Assembly: GCF_028769735.1 (NCBI RefSeq)
Contig: NC_088178.1
Span: 2,232,001-2,296,000 of the forward strand
DNA: 64,000 nt
DNA from: Zonotrichia leucophrys gambelii
Lineage: Eukaryota > Chordata > Aves > Passeriformes > Passerellidae
Direction: 5' to 3'
Under the pieces are notes generated by a model, which was given only the letters and a program-made list of their open reading frames with translations, was not told the DNA's origin and did no database searches. The translations under genes were made by a program, and so were the position numbers. The first letter of the stretch is position 1, and the number at the start of each line of letters is the position of its first letter. This document shows positions 1-11,484 of the stretch, piece by piece.

Positions 1-192
1 GAGGGTGTGTGGGGACACAAGATGCCAGCCCAGGTTGTGATGATGAAAGAATCGCACCCCCAGAGCCAGCTTGGTTCTCTGCTGACTTCAGCACTCAAAA
101 GCACAGTCCGGCAGAATTTCTGTGACTGCCTGGTTAAGATTCTCTCTGACCTTATCACTCTGCACAATTCCTGAAAGGTGCCTGTGCTCAGC

Positions 193-487
193 TGGGGCTG
201 GGCTCTTTCTCCAGCAGCACTGACACAACCAGAGCACACAGCCTCAAGCTGCACCAAGGGAAATACAGGCTGGATATCAGGATAAAGTTTTTTACAGAAA
301 GGGTGATAAAGCTCTGGAATGGCTGCCCAGGGAGGTGGTGCAGTCCCCATCCCTGGGTGTGTTTAACAAAGCCTGGATGTGGCACTGGATGCCAGGGTTT
401 AGCTGAGGTGCTGCGGCTGGGTTGGACTCAATGCTCTTGGACGTCTCTTCCAACCCAGTGATTCTGTGAATTCTGTGTGAATTCTGA
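193..487 (+). mobile_element. CR1 LINE 3' end, 5'-truncated
   Basis: The sequence reads through the typical last ~290 bp of a chicken-repeat-1 (CR1) non-LTR retrotransposon. Recognisable parts in order are the CTCAAGCTGCACCAAGGG segment, the GGCTGCCCAGGGAGGTGGTG segment, GCCTGGATGTGGCACT, GGTTGGACTCAATG, and the terminal CCAACCCAGTGATTCTGTG with imperfect ATTCTGTG repeats. CR1 copies are usually truncated at the 5' end and end in such short tandem octamers without a poly-A tail, as here. No reverse transcriptase coding sequence is left in this copy. It is inactive and probably old, since several positions differ from the family pattern I remember. Confidence 0.9.
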
Positions 488-1757
488 CGACACAAGCTGG
501 CAGTTCCTCTGCAGCCCCATTTGCTGACACCACCAGCCAGGGGCTGGAGCTGGTGGCTGGGCACTCACACAAACCCTCCCTACAGAGGAACCTGCTGAGT
601 GATTTCCATGAGCTCAGAATGAGCGCTCGCCCTCCTGCCCCAGCTCAGCTGCTTCTGGATGGTTTTATCCTGGTTCTTTCTGCCCATTCCCAACTTGCTG
701 AATTGCCTTTCCAGGGGGACATTTTAAAGGAGAAGGAGATTTCAAGTAAATGATTGCAACTTATCGAAAATAATGTGCTACTTAGCATCGGAGACAAGCA
801 TCCTGGCAGGCAGAAATGGGAAGCGGTGCCGGAGCAGATGGGAGTAATTACGTTGTGATTTTCAGAAGGGTTTTCTTTTCCTGCCTCCACTGTGCCTAAG
901 ATGTACAGGGAGGCGGGAACAACCCACCCAACAACAAGGGAGTTTTGGGAGAAGAGGACAGACAATTCCTCTTGTCAGGCTGTGAGGGGGCCTTGGGTGT
1001 CCCTTTCTCATGGGGAAACCAGAGATGTCCGTGCTGGTGGAGCACTTCTGGCTGCTCTCTGTCCTCTCACACGGCCTCAAGGGGGTGAGATGCCTGCTCC
1101 CCCTGCACCAAGGCACTCATCTGCCCCAACAACACCCAACCCAGACACCAAGGTGAACCCAAATCCTTTCTGCACCCTGAGGGTGGTGCAGATGAAGAGG
1201 ATCTGGCAGTTCTCCCTGGGAACCCCAAAACTCCTGCACACACCCACACAGCAAACAGCTTAGCTTTGAAACACACCTGGGACATCAGCTCTCTCCAGCT
1301 TTTTGGGATTTGGGATTAGCAACATTTGTTTGGGGAGACCCAGCTTTAGGACTCATACAAGCTCATTGGAAAATGTTGGTTTTTTTAAACATATTTTTTA
1401 CAGCTGCAGGTCTAAACAAAAGCCAGCAAACACAGGGACAGCTGGGATGCCAGCAACGCCTCTCCTAACAAAACCAGTAACTAACCACCTCACTTTAAGC
1501 CTATCTCAACATTCCATCCAGCCTGAGACTACATTTGTGAAGGCTGAGGATCAGAAGACTGAACTTGGGACCAGAATACTCCCACTCACTGTCCCACTGA
1601 GGACAATTGCACATTCAGGGACTTATGTGTAGTCACAACCAAGTCAGGACAACTGGGGTTTGCTTCCTTGGCTGATCCATGATGCCACAGTCTTGAGTTG
1701 GTCTTCCCAAACTTTCTCTGTGCAGAGAACTTGCCAGACTCCATGCACCTACCTAAA
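488..1757. other. non-coding interval, nothing recognised
   Basis: No repeat family, RNA gene or credible coding segment was recognised. Open frames on both strands are short and mutually overlapping. A poly-T run near 1381-1386 and ordinary CAGCC-rich sequence are the only texture. Confidence 0.5.
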
Positions 1758-2142
1758 TGTTGCAGACATCTTTTATGAAAAATCCTTTCTTTAGGACTTT
1801 TCCTCCTGAGAAGCTGAGTGGCCTCAGGAACAAAATGTAAACAATGATTATCTGCTGCTGTGGAATGCAACAGGTGCAGCTGTGATTGGCTCATGTTGGT
1901 TGTTTCTAATTAATGGCCAATCACAGTCAGCTGGCTCAGACAAAGAGCCCAAGCCACAAACCTTCGTTATCATTCTTTGCTATTCTATTCTTAGCCAGCC
2001 TTCTGATGAAATCCTTTCTTCTATTCTTTTAGTATAGTTTTACTGTAAGATATATCATAAAATAATAAATCAAGCCTTCTGAAACATGGAGTCAGATCCT
2101 CATCTCTTCCCTCAACCTGAGACCTCTGTGAACACCTGAACT
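1758..2142 (+). mobile_element. solitary LTR of an endogenous retrovirus, copy 1
   Basis: This ~385 bp block is clearly homologous to the reverse complement of 13989-14378, at roughly 80 percent by eye over the whole length. It starts TGTTGCAGACATC and ends near CTGTGAACACCTG. Promoter-like features run in LTR order: inverted CCAAT box (ATTGG at 1885), direct CCAAT at 1917, an AT-rich TATA-like stretch around 2051, and AATAAA at 2064-2069, followed by a short R/U5-like tail. No gag, pol or env sequence flanks it, so it is a solo LTR. The 3' terminus is eroded and no target duplication is visible. The LTR class and songbird assignment come from memory; a DNA transposon is less likely given the TG...CA ends of copy 2 and the U3-R-U5 order. 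Confidence 0.75.
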
Positions 2143-2224
2143 CTTGGGTTTTTCTCCTATCCAAGGGTACTAGCAGCCTACTTTCTTCTGAAACAGCCAA
2201 TCCTCCACAGCAAGGAAAATCCCG

Positions 2225-2420
2225 AGTCTTGGATCCTACCAGAGAATCCTGGAATGGTTTAGGCTGGGAAAGACCTTTAAAGATCATCTCATTCCAACCC
2301 CCTGCTAAATACCCAATGTTCAGAAGAAATGAGCTCCTAGAGCTTTGTGGAGGTTACTGAAGCACCCCTGGCTTGGTCTTCACCCTGCCAGGTCCATGGG
2401 ACAGAACAGAAATCCCTTCT
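2225..2420 (-). mobile_element. CR1 LINE 3' end, antisense
   Basis: Read on the + strand this is the reverse complement of a CR1 tail. AGAATCCTGGAATGGTTTAG, then CTGGGAAAGACCTTTAAAGATCATC and CATTCCAACCCCCTGCTAAA match the usual antisense start of the element. The match decays after about 2320. It is a degenerate, truncated fragment. Confidence 0.8.
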
Positions 2421-5400
2421 TGGCAAAGCACACAGTGTCCACCTTCAATGGGAATCACAGTCTGTAACAAAGGTGGAGCACTTCAATGTCAAATAATCAC
2501 AGGAGTTTTAAACCCTGGTTGAATATATTCACCATGTTTAATAAAGCCACTGAGAAAACCAAGGTCAAAGTGCAATTACCTATTTCCAACATAAACAGAA
2601 GCTGGAATTTCTAAATACACAGATACACACCCTTCTGGGGAGCAGGAATTAAGAGAAGCTCATGGGTTTTTTTTCTTACAATTGGCATTCAAGTTCCCCT
2701 CCTCACTTCAACCTTTCCAAAACTTACAAATGGATGAACAGATTTTTGCTCAAATTTTCCAAAACAGGCTGCCGTGAGATGAGGCATGGAAAAATTCAGC
2801 TGGCAAAACTGCTTTTTTGTGCATCTACTTATTTTATTTATTTCCCAGCAAAAAGGAGGAACTCTGTGAAACCAATGGGCCATTTCTGCCACCAATTTTC
2901 ACTGCGTAAAGCCATAAAATGAACCAAAAATCCCAGCAACAAATCAAGAGAGAGGCTTGTACCCATAAGCACTGCAAAGCCACCCTGGATCACTGTAAAC
3001 CCATTTCTTTCCCAACACAGGAGTGTGCTTCAGGGCTCTTTGGAAACAAAGCAGAGATGCTTTTGGAGGTGCAGAAGTGTTCCTGCAGTCCACACAACTG
3101 TGGTAAGATACTCCCACAGAGACAGGAGCAAGCCACACCAGTTCAGAGTAATGGTCCATGCAGCCCTAGAGGTCAGCTCCAGCCATGGCCAACCAGCCCA
3201 AGGCCAACCACAGAAGCATCAGATGCTCAGGGCAGCACCACCTCCCCCAGGTCCCTCCTACCCACCATCAGTTTGGAAACTTGCATCACAACTCAGATTC
3301 AGATCAATCAAAAATGCTTCCTGAATCAAAAATGAAATCTCCTCCCACTTCATTTTATCAATTTCCCCTCTCTCTCTTTCTTGTTTAAATAAAAATTTGG
3401 GTCGATTTCAAGCCAATTAAACTGCTTTAAAAATGTAACTTTGAAAAACAGTAACTCCCCATCTTTCTGGGGTGGAAGTGTCCAAATTATTTGCTGAATC
3501 CAACATTAAAAAAAAAAACAAAAAAAAAACAACACCCTGCATTTCCCTCAAAGCTTAACTTTGGGGTGTAGGGAATGGGAGAAGGGAATTTATCACATGC
3601 CAAAAAGTTTCTCAGCTCCCAGCAGCAGCTCTCCATCACTTCAGGAGGGTGCAGCTTGGATGTGCCACGGAAGCTGCAGAACAGAGACACTTATTTCATA
3701 GTGCTGGCAAAGAATCTGCACCAGTTTTCTCCTAACCCCATCCCAAATGCCAAATGAGCTGCCACAGTGAGAGCGGATCTGGCAGCAAAATGATCAAAAG
3801 ATCTGGAAAATTATTACTAACATATTCTGTGGAAAAAATTATTTCCCCCCCAAAGTGGACAATGATCTAAAATAGCTGAAAAAATAAAGCAAAATGTTGC
3901 TGTGATTACTGAAAACCAGATTCTCTGTGAAATGTGACTCTGTGGGGAAGCTGAATGAACACAGATGAGTTCATCTTTCCAGCCTTTCCCTGTATCCTGC
4001 TCCTGCCGACCAGTTTAGCCCAGGGTATGGAAATATCTGACCCCAGCCCCACAAACTCAGTTATTGGTATGGATGACTGTGGTTCAAATTTAAGTATTTT
4101 CTGTTTTTCTCCTGGCAGTCCTGATGCCAAAATCCACAATTCCTTGTGCTGCAGGCTGGTGGGCTTGGGCAGCAAGACTCCCAACCTGGAATTTTCCAAG
4201 GTGATATTTGGGGACAGGTAGCACTTTCTGCACCACACACAGATGGCTGAGCAGAGCCTTCAGCAGCAGAGAGCAGGCTGGAAGTGCTTCCACACATTAA
4301 AGACAAGGCAACCAGAGCCTAAACACCCCACAAGTGGACAAACCACTTCCTCCCCTCCCACTCACAGCAGCTTCACGTCCCACAACTCCACCTAATTAAG
4401 CTCATCTGCTTCCCCCAGTAACATACTGCAAATAACCCATCACCCCAAAGCCAAACTGGGCTCAGGGGGCTCAATGTGTCTCGCTGGCACACTCTGTCCC
4501 TGGAAGAGCACAGATAAATTCTGGCCTCCTCCCCAGCCCTGTGAGCACCTCAAAAATCCCAGGCAGGCTCAGGGGCTGAGCAAGCAGGCTGATGATGCTG
4601 GGGAGATGCCTGGAGCAATCCCACACTGATCTCACAAAGCAGTTCTCCCTTTCCCTAAGCAGGGCAGGGTCAGCAGGCTCCAGCCACAGCCCAGGATCAG
4701 ATCAATCCCTTATCTGCAAGGGCAAACCCAGCGCATCCCAAACTCTCCAGCTGCACTGACCACACTGTAAGGGACAGATGGTGCATGGCCACCTCCACCC
4801 AGCCTCCTCCACCCCACCTCCAGCTGCTCAGAGCAGCCAGCATGGCAGGAGTTGAAGGAAAGCAGAGTGAGATTCACCCCTGCTCTGCTGCTGGACCTGA
4901 TTTGGGCAGAAGATGAGACCCAGCTCACTGCCCACAGGCTGGCCTGGCTCAGGGGAGCAGCACAAACCATGGAGAAAAGCTTCAGTCCCTCCAAGACAGC
5001 CTGTGCCAGGATTTCACCTTTCCCTGGTGGATTTGGAGATGGATTTGAGTCCCCCCAGCAGCACCAAGAGAACAAATGGTCACTGAGGGACAGAGCAAAC
5101 CATTGTCCTCACTCAAGGAAATGAGGAGGACCTGGTGCTGGAGCAGCACGGACCTAGGGCTGCCTAAACCGTGCAGGAACAAATCAGCAAACAAAGGATG
5201 GGATTGCTCCCAGGTCAGGTCCAGCCATAAACCCCCTCCTCTGAAGGCAGCGTTGGGCTGGGATCTGCGAGGTGCTTTGCATATGAATTCTCCCCGCTGA
5301 AAAGAAACGGGTTCTTTGAATGAGCTGAATCTGTTAATGAGAAGCTGGGGCCTCCAGAGCTCCTCTGAGGACAAGGGTCCCACTTCAACCGCCCCAGGCA

Positions 5401-6782
5401 AAGCCCTGAAACCTGAGAACAAACAAAGAGAGGCTTTCCCCCAGAAGGAAGCTGCCCTTCCAGCCTGCTCCCCTCTGCAAAGGTCATCTTCCCTGGACAC
5501 ACTGTCTGCAAAAGGCTGCTGGATGCACATAGTGGCTGGGGCATCAAAGTCCTAAGTGGAAAGAATGGCAGAAGCCCAGGTGGAAAAGCTGACTTTCAGA
5601 TTCCCTCCTCCTGCAATCCTTCAAAAAAGACGACCCATGAGACTCCATCCAAGGAAAGCTGGCTTGGAGCTCAGAGATGGCAACATCCCACCCAAGTCTC
5701 AGGTTTGCTGAATACTCTGAAGGTACCTGCTGCCCATTTCACCTCCAAGAGTGCTGCCACTCTGCTGCCAAGCTGATTGCCTTGCCATGGGCCACATTCA
5801 GGCTCTTGTGCAATATTGGAAAGAGCTTCCAGGTATTGGAGCCAAGGCATTGCATGGAATACACACTTCCCTCCCTTTCTCTCTCCCAAAGTGGGCAGCA
5901 CAGAACCACAACAGACATCTTCACAAAAGCTGGGGACACACAGGGAACTGCTCCCACTGCCCACCTCCCACTCACAGACACATTTTCTGCCCAGAACACC
6001 TTCCTATCTCCAGCAGCAACCTTCTGATGATCACAGGAGCTGAGTGTGGCCCTTGCCACTCTTTTGCTCACTCAAAGGCAGCCTCATTCCCTGCTGCTTG
6101 AAGGATGTGGCTGCAGGAGCAGTGTATCCTCAGGGCTTTTTTGGTGTATGAGAACAAGAGGGGAACAAAGGAGAAGGGAGAAGCAACTATTAAGGAAGGA
6201 TTCTTCACCCACTGTAAAACCTCAGGGATGGGTTTTGTAGTAGGAAACCTATGGCCCTGGACAAGGGGAGATGGCAAGCATTGTTGAGTATGAGTGGATC
6301 AGAAGTGCTACCATGGGTCACAGTCTCCTCTGAGGTTCAGCAATGGCCCAGGGTCTCTGCCTTGTGGCTGCTGGATCCTGGCAGGCAGGGTTTCCTGTTC
6401 CAGAAGCATTAAAAACCATCTCCCACACATGCACCTCTTGCCAGCCATGGTAGCAGGCAATTCAAAAGCCTTCTCCACAAAAATGTGAAAATAAGTTATA
6501 CACCTATGAAGACAGGTCAAGTGCAAAGCAAGAGAAGCAACCACAACCAAAGCCATCAGAAATCCCATCCCAACTCCTGCTGCATCCATTTACATGCAAC
6601 ATATTCACCACTGGACAATTTCAGGCACCCACTTTCAGTGCTACAGATGACACCAAGATGACAGGACCAGAACCAGCTTCCCTGCAGCCTGTATTTATAT
6701 CACCTCTGTGTAGTTTTGAAGTAGCACAGCTCTCCAGCACTACATGTTCCTTTTAACTCCTTGCAGACCTCCCTTACACACA
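2421..6782. other. non-coding interval, nothing recognised
   Basis: No exon, RNA gene or repeat family was recognised. A-rich simple sequence occurs at 3508-3530. Composition is ordinary and no block here has the AT-rich, CpG-retaining texture seen elsewhere in the window. Confidence 0.4.
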
Positions 6783-6936
6783 AGGTGGAGTCACCATCCC
6801 CAGAGGTATTTAGAAGACAGGCAGATATGGCTCTTAGGTGCAGGGCCTAGTGGTGGAGCTGGCAGTGCTGGGTTAACAGATGGACTCCATGATCCTCAAG
6901 GTCTTTTCCAACCTTAATGATTCTACGATTCTGGGT
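6783..6936 (+). mobile_element. CR1 LINE 3' end
   Basis: The segment AGGTATTTAGAAGACAGGCA, the phrase CTAGTGGTGGAGCTGGCAGTG, GGACTCCATGATCCTCAAGG and TCTTTTCCAACCTTAATGATTCTACGATTCT follow the CR1 3' end closely, in sense orientation. The final two octamer-like units mark the end of the element. Its last ~35 bp are included in the tandem duplication at 6899-7374. Confidence 0.85.
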
Positions 6937-7374
6937 CTTTCTCCCCATGCCATACACAGATCCCACCAAAACCTATCTGAACACTCCTTTCTCATTTACT
7001 TGCTTTCCAAGCTTATCCCACCCACACCACCACAGAGAGGTGAGGTTTGCCCAAATCTAGACACTCCACCAAGCTCCCATAGGTAAGATGCTATCCTGAA
7101 CCCAAGTCTGCCACAATCCAACAATGGCAGCAAACAAAACACACTGAGGTCTTTTCCAACTCAATGATTCCACTATTCTGGGTCTTTCTCTCCATGCCAT
7201 ACACAGATCCCACCAAAACCTACCTGAACGCTCCCTTTCCATTTACTTGCTTTCCAAGCTTATCCCACCCACACCACCACACTGCCCAAACCTAGACACT
7301 CCACCAAGCTCCCATGGATGAGATGCCATCCTGCACCCAACTCTGCTGCGATCCAGTGATGGCAACAAACAAAG
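6899..7374. repeat. 248-bp direct tandem duplication, two copies
   Basis: Copy 1 spans about 6899-7140 and copy 2 about 7147-7374, aligned with an initial offset of 248 bp. Both begin at AGGTCTTTTCCAAC (the CR1 tail), continue through GGGTCTTTCTC, CATGCCATACACAGATCCCA and CTTGCTTTCCAAGCTTATCC, and end near GGCARCAAACAAA. Copy 2 lacks about 15 bp present in copy 1 at 7038-7053. Differences are scattered substitutions, so the duplication is not recent. The unit carries the CR1 terminus plus its unrelated 3' flank, so the event followed the CR1 insertion. Confidence 0.9.
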
Positions 7375-7379
7375 GAGCA

Positions 7380-7870
7380 CATTTTCTGCACCACGCTCGG
7401 TCCCTCCGACCTGCTGAGCCTGGCGTTGGACCCGCTCCTCGGGCGTGCCAGACAAAGCCCGGCTCTTTGAGAGGCAACAGCCGCTCAGCAGCGTTTTAGG
7501 GCCAGAAAACAGCTCTGAACGTTCAGTTCCTTCTTTAAATAGAGGCCCCTTCTGTAAACGATCTGTTTGGACAGGAGGGAGAGCGCTGCGAGTCCAAGCG
7601 CTTGTGAAATAGGATCGGCTGCCTTCGCTCCCGCTCCATTCAAAACATGTGGGGGGAAGAAAGAAAGAAACAAACCCAGAACTGGCAAGGCAAGGCAAGG
7701 CAGGAGGAGAGAGCCCCCCACACGTCCGCGCGGCTGGGAGGGTGCGAGACGCCAGAAAAAGTGGGGAAAAAAATTTAAAAACGATCAATTAGTGGCATTT
7801 CTGTTCCGAGGCGCCTGCGTGTGTTTAATTATATTCCATGCAAGAGGCTGTTGACGCAGATTTCCGTGCT
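7380..7870. promoter_or_regulatory. candidate conserved non-coding block A
   Basis: The sequence changes abruptly from repeat to a block that retains many CpGs (CGCTCGG, GCGCTGCGAG, CGTCCGCGCGG) alongside AT-rich words such as TTTAAATAG, CGATCAATTAGTGG and GTTTAATTATATTCC. It contains the 10-bp palindrome CAAGCGCTTG. No frame is convincingly coding. Texture suggests an enhancer or other constrained element; conservation itself was not tested. Confidence 0.35.
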
Positions 7871-8066
7871 GTGGGGCGGTGGTGTAACGGGATCCAGCTC
7901 TGCCTTCAACCTCGGACAACCCCGCTCAGGGCTCTACCAGTGACCCACCCATCCCCACGGGCACGGGGGGCTCACACCCAGCCCCACCAGACAGACACAC
8001 GGACACGCAGCTCCCCCTGCTCCTGCGGGAGAGGCCCCGCCAGAACCAGCGAGGAGATTAAAAAGG

Positions 8067-8110
8067 GAGAAAAAAAAAAAAAAAAGAAAAAAGAAGGAAA
8101 AAAAAAAAAT
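8067..8110. repeat. A-rich simple sequence
   Basis: Two long A runs are separated by GAAAAAAGAAGG. This is simple sequence with no coding meaning; it produces lysine-rich artefact frames on the + strand. Confidence 0.95.
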
Positions 8111-8345
8111 CTTTGCCCAACTCCGGCTGCGTCCCAGATCAAAGATCATCTCCAGCGAGGCCATCTGGTCCTTGTAAATGTAAAACCAAATTGAAAGCCC
8201 TGCCCTCACCTCCTCCGACTCCCTCAGCAATATTGCTTTTACCGGCCGGGATGGCCAAGGAGCTCGCAAAAGGCATCTGCATGTAATAGAGAGCCCCCGT
8301 GCAGCTGGGCTGGAGCCTTCCAACCCCCCTTTCTGTTAATCACCA
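8111..8345. promoter_or_regulatory. candidate conserved non-coding block B
   Basis: It holds a TCF/LEF-type core ATCAAAG at 8138-8144, a perfect 12-bp palindrome AGCAATATTGCT at 8226-8237, CCGGCCGG just downstream, and GGCATCTGCATGTAATAG. The mixture of retained CpG and AT-rich binding-site words resembles the other candidate enhancer blocks. Function is inferred from motifs only. Confidence 0.3.
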
Positions 8346-8637
8346 AGCAGAGGTAAATGTTTTCTTTGGATCTCTAGGGGCCCTTTTATTCCTAGGGCCT
8401 TTGGGAAGAGTCCATGGCAGCAACCCTGGGATGGAGGAGGGCTGTTCTGCATCCCCATTTGCTTCTCTGTGGCTGCAGACCAGGCTGCTGACCCCATCAA
8501 CAGGGACACACTGGGAGGGAAGACAATTCCACCACCCCAAAAACCACGCACAACCCTTCTTGCCCAGCCTAAGCAGGCTTCTCCTACCACCACTCCCGGC
8601 CTGGGATGCAAAGGGGGATGCAGAGCCTGGTAAATAA

Positions 8638-8913
8638 ACAGCTAGAACGAGCACTGAACTAAGCACTTCCAAAAAGGGGAGGTCTGAGCCAAAAATTCCT
8701 TGTGAAAAACCCCACCACTGCCAATCCCAATACTCCAAGCTCGACTTGAAAGGCAAGCGGGATCTGCTATCGGAGAAGAAAGCTACACCGGAGACGTCGC
8801 GGGCAAAGAAGAGGCAGCTTGAGGAATTCTTACCCATCAAGCTTTATTGTGTTATTCCAACTAAGCACAGACAAAAAGACAAATCTCAGCTCCCTACTTT
8901 CATTTATAATTGA
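8638..8913 (+). other. open frame without ATG, possible exon or conserved element
   Basis: A 91-codon frame is open between TAA at 8635 and TGA at 8911. It has no in-frame methionine start. The central part (about 8740-8830) reads as polar, K/E/R-rich protein, for example GKRDLLSEKKATPETSRAK, and has six CpGs in about 60 bp, unusual for drifting bird DNA. I do not recognise the protein and see no strong splice acceptor. The same bases read antisense also offer weak splice-like words. It may simply be a constrained non-coding element; a coding role is a low-probability alternative. Confidence 0.15.
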
Positions 8914-9140
8914 ACCCAGTCCAGAAGGATGGAGCAAGTACCATCTGTAATGCAGAGTGCATTAGCAGCCGGCAGAATGAAATATTCAAATTACTGTAGG
9001 CTACCTCGCATTTCAATGACAGGGTTACAAAAACCTGACTTGTAAGTGGAGATTGGACTGGAAGAACAGAAAGTTTGTTTCTCCAGTGCATGAATTAACC
9101 TAACAAAATGTTACTTTCAGGGAAAAAAAAGCATTTGCAT
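8820..9140. promoter_or_regulatory. candidate conserved non-coding block C
   Basis: AT-rich, low-repeat sequence contains TTTATAATTG, CATTAGCAGC, GAAATATTCAAATTACTG and CATGAATTAACC, ending in a POU octamer ATTTGCAT at 9133-9140. A second octamer in reverse orientation lies at 9422-9429. The texture fits a developmental enhancer; no experimental or alignment support is available. Confidence 0.35.
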
Positions 9141-10380
9141 GGGTAATTCTGCAACATATCCCAACAGGCACACGAGAAAAAACAATATTATTCCATTTCA
9201 CTATCCTAATTGATATGTTGTCCAGGGAGATGAAAAAACTCCTGCTAGAAAGGGCAAGGCTTTTCCTCTAGGCTGAAGACACTGAATAAACAGACTCAGG
9301 TGTGCACAGCATTTACCAGCAGGTACAGGTCCCACAGGACAGCAGGAATGTGCATCCCTGGGCTGTGCCAGTGCAATACCTGCACGGGCTGCAGCCTTTT
9401 GATGTGTTGCACCATTTGAGTATGCAAATCACCCCTTGATTTTGGTGCTTGTGCCTGTGCTGGGATCCATTGATATCGTTAATCAGGGCTGCCGAAAAGC
9501 CTGACACAGTAAGTGGCTGTAGCCCCTAGCAGTAGTCAAGATAGAGTGACAGGCTCCATTTAAGATGTCACAGCATATAATAAAGTGTAAAACTATACTT
9601 AAAATAAACGAGATAGAAACAATAAACTTGACTCTGGGTTTGAACTTTCTGGGAGAGCGGCAGAGAGATGTGACACACACGTGTGTGTGCAAGCAAGCAG
9701 GCATGGGCCTGGGGAGGCTGGAGGGGATGGTGCCCACCAGCCTGCTGCCCAGGTGACAGCAAGGAGAGCTGTCCCAAAGGATCCCAGCAACCCTAACACG
9801 ACATCCAGTCTGCATATGGGACATCTCTGGCATTTCTGGATATGGATGTAAAGAAGGAGGAGGAGGAGGAGGAAGACAAGGAGTTGTAACTGGGATCTGC
9901 CAGGGGCTGAGGGGATGGCCAGGCCATGATGGGCGTGTGTGACTCCATCAAGGAGAACACTGAAGGACTGTGCTTTGCTTCCAGCAGCTCTCCAGAGAAG
10001 AAAGTATTTACCCACCTCAATGGAGATTGGGACAAGCCAGTCCAAGTCCCTCCTCCATCCTGGGCACCCAGGGAGCATCACCAGCTCCTGGCCACACTCC
10101 CAGGATGTGCCTTCCTCTCTAACCCTGGATGGTAATGTCAGCATGGGATGGAGGAGCAGCAATGCCATCAGCATCTCCATCTTGGGCTTGGCCACGTGCC
10201 CCAGGACCAGGAGCTACAGCAGATGCTGGCAGGATGAGGATCAGTCCCATACAAGGTGGCATTGAGGGGGGGATACTAAAAAAAAAAAAACAGCCCCATT
10301 TCACTCCCCAAATAACTTCTCTGCACCCCAAAACCTCCTGCATGTCTGGCAGCAGCTCTCGGTGCTGAGACAAACCAGTC
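9141..10380. other. non-coding interval with short AGG repeat
   Basis: Contains (AGG)n at about 9854-9874 and an A run at 10279-10290. The 198-codon antisense frame at 9599-10195 includes a poly-leucine/serine stretch that is a translation of the AGG repeat; it is not accepted as a gene. Nothing else was recognised. Confidence 0.4.
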
Positions 10381-10384
10381 GCTC

Positions 10385-10520
10385 TCTGTCCTGCTAAGCA
10401 GTTAAATTAGAGAGTATTCAATTAATAACAGCTGAATATTCTGTCACATTTAGGAAGATGTATGGTAAGACAAGCGAGTTGTGATGTCTGTGACAGAAAT
10501 GATAAAAGTTCTCCCGACAC
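10385..10520. promoter_or_regulatory. short AT-rich candidate regulatory block
   Basis: Holds TTAAATTAGAGAGTATTCAA, TTAATAACAGCTG (an E-box CAGCTG beside a homeodomain-like core) and GTGATGTCTGTGACAGAAATG with a TGACAG TALE-type word. Weak candidate. Confidence 0.22.
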
Positions 10521-11034
10521 AGCCTGGCAGATACTTGGCTGCAGGAACCGCCTGCTCGCATGGACTCCAACGTCAGCACAGACACCAGGCCCAGCGCCTC
10601 CTTCCAAGGAGAGATGCTCCAAACTGCAGGGCAGAGCTGCTGCCAAAACGGCTCGGGGCAGCTCCCTCCCACCCTCCTTCTGCAATCCATCTCCGATGCA
10701 GGGACAGGACCCTGCAGAAGACCTTGACCAAGAAAGGTCCGAGGCAGCGCCCGCCAGCTGCCACGTGGCAAGCAGCGCTCAGCAAAGCTCAAACCCTCCC
10801 ATGCTGCCCAAAGATCACCCTGTAATGCTCTTCCCAAGCTGCCTCAGTTTACCCTTCTGCCAAAGGAACCATGAATATACCCCACGCTAGCAGGGAGCAG
10901 GGCAGTGCTGGCATCACACCATGACCATGGGCAAGCAGCTGCTGTCCATCCTGCACTTAATTAATGGCCAGGGGGCACACACAAGGAGCAGAGCTTTTGA
11001 GGCTGCCTCCTTTTTTCCTGGGGGGCTGTTTTTC

Positions 11035-11215
11035 ACCGGTGTTGTTTGCGAACACAGTTTTGTTGCTAAGAAACTATCTTCATTTTGCTCGGAGAGCAAA
11101 GACAAAGCAACCGTCAAAATAACACCCTATTTTGACAGTAGCCAGATCGTAACCATAAATGATCCATTTTCCCTGCTCTCCTGTATGCTCATTAGTGTGA
11201 TCTAAATACCACAAT
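11035..11215. promoter_or_regulatory. candidate conserved non-coding block D with inverted repeat
   Basis: AT-rich block containing GTTGCTAAGAAAC (RFX half-site-like) at about 11062 and a perfect 9-bp inverted repeat: GTCAAAATA at 11113-11121 and TATTTTGAC at 11128-11136, with a 6-base spacer. ATAAATGATCCATTTT and TGCTCATTAGTGTG follow. The outer arms present TTTTGACAG, a TALE homeodomain-type site. Enhancer role is inferred. Confidence 0.35.
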
Positions 11216-11218
11216 CCC

Positions 11219-11239
11219 ATATATATATATATATATATA
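11219..11239. repeat. (AT)n microsatellite
   Basis: About ten AT dinucleotides without interruption. Likely length-polymorphic. Confidence 0.95.
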
Positions 11240-11484
11240 ACCCACACCCTGTATGTTCACATGCACGGTGCTGGGACCCCACGTGCAGGGGGCTCCATTG
11301 CATCCATTCATCTGAAAGGAATCAGAGCCAGGAAGAGAAGGTGGATCCCCAGGGAGGCCCCACGGCTCCCTTCTAGGCAGGAACATGGCATGAGGTCTTT
11401 AAGCAAGAGATACGTGAGAAATAACTGGGAGAATTGGCCACAGCAGATGGCACAGCCCTGGTCTGAGGGGAAATCTGTTGGTTT

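Noticed and set aside
9599..10195. 198-codon antisense frame with leucine-rich stretch resembling a membrane segment
   Set aside because: The hydrophobic stretch is the antisense translation of an AGG repeat.
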